DNA of 6,836 bases from Dehalococcoidia bacterium. GTDB taxonomy: Bacteria > Chloroflexota > Dehalococcoidia > Plut-88900. The position numbers and the translations under genes are program-made. The notes beneath the pieces are model-generated. The model ran no database searches and was not told the origin of the DNA. It was given only the letters and a program-made list of their open reading frames with translations. This document shows, piece after piece, positions 5,286 to 6,836 of this stretch; the stretch's first letter is position 1; each line of letters opens with the position of its first letter. The DNA lies in the NCBI GenBank assembly GCA_012270635.1, contig JAAXHX010000362.1, positions 1-6,836 on the forward strand. Reading direction: 5' to 3'.

Positions 5286-5352
5286 GCTCGGGAGGGGGTG
5301 ATGGAGGAAAGAGGGGAGGTGACGGGGAGAGGGGGGCGGGGAGTGGGGGGTG

Positions 5353-5361
5353 TGTTAACAT
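5353..5361 (+). promoter_or_regulatory. Candidate extended -10 promoter of the ThDP-enzyme gene
   Basis: TGT followed by TAACAT (5356-5361) is an extended -10 element with four of six core matches. The start point would be near 5368, about 30 nt before the ATG at 5399. The -35 position falls inside a G-only tract (5324-5350), so no -35 box exists. The promoter may be weak or need an activator. Confidence 0.4.
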
Positions 5362-5398
5362 TGCGCCCAGAGGCCTGTCTCGGCTCGGAGGAGCGCTC

Positions 5399-6836
5399 AT
5401 GGCAAAGATGAAGGGCATAGACGCGCTGATGGCGACGCTCGATTCTCACGAGGTCGAGTACGTGTTCGGGAACCCCGGCTCCACGGAGGTCGTCTTCATG
5501 GACGCCCTCTACCAACACCCGCGCATCAAGTACATGTTGGCCCTGCACGAGACGGTGGCCATGGGGATGGCGGGGGGTTATTCGTGGGCCTCGGGCAAGA
5601 CGGGGTTCGTCAACGTGCACACCGCGCCGGGGGTGGCCAACGCGATCAGCGCTCTCTACAACGCGAACGTGGCCGACTTCAACATGGTGGTGACCGCGGG
5701 CCAGCAGGACACCAGGCTCATCCAGCGAGAGCCGGGCCTGACCGGTGACCTGGTGGGCATGACGAGGCCCTTCACCAAGTGGAGTGCGGAGGTGCAGCAC
5801 CCGCAGGACATACCGCTGATGCTGCACCGGGCGTTCAAGATGTCGGGGCAACAACCCCAGGGCCCGACCTTCTTGTCCCTGCCCCAGGACGTGCTGAGCC
5901 GGGAGGCGGACATAGAGGTCGGGAGGCCGTCCTGGATAGCCTCGGGCCTGCGCCCGGACCCCGAGGCGATAGAGCGGGCAGCGACTTTGCTGGCCGGAGC
6001 GCGGAGCCCGGCGCTCTTCCTGGGGTTCCGGGTGTCGCGGTGCGGGGCATTGGGGGAGGCGGTGGAACTGGCGGAGCTAATAGGGGCGCGGGTGACGGAG
6101 AACCGTATCCGCGCCGAGACCGCGTTCCCCTCCGACCATCCCCTCTTCGAGGGCGGGATGTGGACCGACGTGCCGACCGCTCCGGACGTCCTCAAGGACG
6201 CGGACGTGGTTATGTCCATCGGCGCGAACTTCGTCTCGCAGCTCTTCTACACCGCCGATGAGATCGTGAACCCGGCGTCCAAGGTGATACACCTGGACAC
6301 CGACCCGTGGGAGATAGGAAAGAACCAGCCGACGGACATCGGGATCCTGGCCGACATCAAGGCGGCGCTGTCGGAGCTGATTGCGGCGGTCGAGGGGAAG
6401 ATGACGGGGGACGACCGGGCCGGGGCCCGGGAGCGGGCGGCCCGCATCGCAGATTCCAACCGCAGAAGGAGAGAGGTGATATGGGAGCGGGCCCAGAGCC
6501 GCAGGGACGGCGACCCGATGCCCGACACCCGCCTGATGATGGAACTGAAGGAAGCCATCCCTTCCGATACGGTGGTAGTGGATGGAGGAATCACCGCGTC
6601 TATGGCGCTGAGAGACCTGCTGGACTTCGGGCATGCGGAGTCATACCTCGCCGTTCGGGACAACGACGGCAGCCTGGGGGATGCGCTGCCAATGGCCATG
6701 GGCGTCAAGCTGGCGCTGCCGGACAGGCCGGTGGTGGGAGTGGTCGGGGACGGGAACGCCATGTACTCGATACAGGGCCTGTGGACGGCGGCCCACCACC
6801 AGATACCGGTGGTGTGGGTGATCTGCAACAACGCCA
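5399..6836 (+). CDS. ThDP-dependent enzyme, benzoylformate-decarboxylase-like (partial, C-terminus outside window)
   Basis: This belongs to the acetolactate synthase/benzoylformate decarboxylase superfamily, which cleaves or joins 2-oxo acids using thiamine diphosphate. The 479 visible residues cover the Pyr domain, the central domain and the start of the PP domain. The Pyr domain has NPGSTE (25-30), the ThDP-activating Glu51 in LALHE, NVHTAPG (72-78) and TAGQQDTR (99-106). The PP domain has the Mg/ThDP motif starting GDGNAMYSIQGLWTAA (450-465) and ending NN (477-478). The pattern GDG-N-YS-LWTAA and Ser28 resemble Pseudomonas MdlC. His74 matches its His70. The region of its His281 reads GANFVSQLFYT here, with no His. 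About 50-80 residues are missing at the end. GGAGG lies seven bases before the ATG. Substrate unknown; other 2-oxo-acid decarboxylases or lyases are possible. Confidence 0.92.
   Translation, partial: MAKMKGIDALMATLDSHEVEYVFGNPGSTEVVFMDALYQHPRIKYMLALHETVAMGMAGGYSWASGKTGFVNVHTAPGVANAISALYNANVADFNMVVTAGQQDTRLIQREPGLTGDLVGMTRPFTKWSAEVQHPQDIPLMLHRAFKMSGQQPQGPTFLSLPQDVLSREADIEVGRPSWIASGLRPDPEAIERAATLLAGARSPALFLGFRVSRCGALGEAVELAELIGARVTENRIRAETAFPSDHPLFEGGMWTDVPTAPDVLKDADVVMSIGANFVSQLFYTADEIVNPASKVIHLDTDPWEIGKNQPTDIGILADIKAALSELIAAVEGKMTGDDRAGARERAARIADSNRRRREVIWERAQSRRDGDPMPDTRLMMELKEAIPSDTVVVDGGITASMALRDLLDFGHAESYLAVRDNDGSLGDALPMAMGVKLALPDRPVVGVVGDGNAMYSIQGLWTAAHHQIPVVWVICNNA

Larger units (their letters stand above)
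4950..5398. other. Intergenic region rich in REP-like palindromes
   Basis: This 449-bp gap between the transporter and the ThDP-enzyme gene encodes no plausible protein. It contains two copies of repeat family A, three clear copies and one degenerate copy of family B, then a purine-rich tract (about 5289-5350) and the promoter and leader of the downstream gene. Open frames crossing it carry repeat-derived peptides (TSTGSARA-type) and are not genes. Confidence 0.75.

Noticed and set aside
4981..5300. CRISPR array
   Set aside because: The repeats are palindromic units of differing length and orientation without regular unique spacers, and no cas genes are present.
5006..5854. 282-aa minus-strand open frame across the repeats and the start of the ThDP gene
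   Set aside because: Antisense shadow with repeat-derived sequence; the plus strand has clear ThDP-enzyme motifs.

Overview
The window is G+C-rich DNA with strongly G/C-ending codons and tightly spaced genes on both strands. Gene content is metabolic: an electron-transfer flavoprotein subunit, an MDR dehydrogenase, a betaine-homocysteine-methyltransferase-like enzyme, a split-barrel flavin/F420 enzyme, a DMT-family transporter and a benzoylformate-decarboxylase-like ThDP enzyme. This mix, plus dispersed REP-like palindromes, would fit a free-living heterotroph of the Chloroflexota (Dehalococcoidia/SAR202-like) type. That placement is inference only; there is no rRNA or other phylogenetic marker. 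No phage, transposase, CRISPR or defence genes are visible.

Layout. The left edge (1-566, minus) holds the N-terminal three quarters of etfB. It is read from a clear sigma70-type promoter (682-687 / 658-663) whose start point falls in a perfect TGTGA-N6-TCACA palindrome. Just upstream on the same strand is a 52-residue small gene (922-764) with an AGGAGG ribosome binding site and its own promoter. It is shorter than usual gene-calling cutoffs and I recognise no family. Divergent from it is an MDR-superfamily oxidoreductase (1109-2146, plus). It converges on a two-gene minus-strand operon: PPOX-class split-barrel protein (3725-3267), then 19 bp later a BHMT-like methyltransferase (3247-2249), both behind a good promoter at 3767-3795. 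After about 290 bp with no recognisable gene comes an EamA/DMT transporter (4086-4949, plus). A 450-bp intergenic region follows, packed with two families of REP-like palindromes and ending in a G-rich tract. The right edge holds a ThDP-dependent decarboxylase-like gene (5399 onward, plus) that runs off the window.

How the genes may work together. A BHMT-type enzyme would turn glycine betaine (or another methylated onium compound) into dimethylglycine. Demethylating dehydrogenases for dimethylglycine and sarcosine commonly pass electrons to ETF, so etfB and the methyltransferase may share a role in one-carbon or methylated-compound catabolism. The MDR dehydrogenase and ThDP enzyme could act on aldehydes or 2-oxo acids. 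These links are inference; only the PPOX-BHMT pair looks co-transcribed. The points most worth a second look are the unlisted small gene, the operator-like palindrome at the etfB start site, the two G-quadruplex-capable tracts that abut promoters, and the REP-like cluster.
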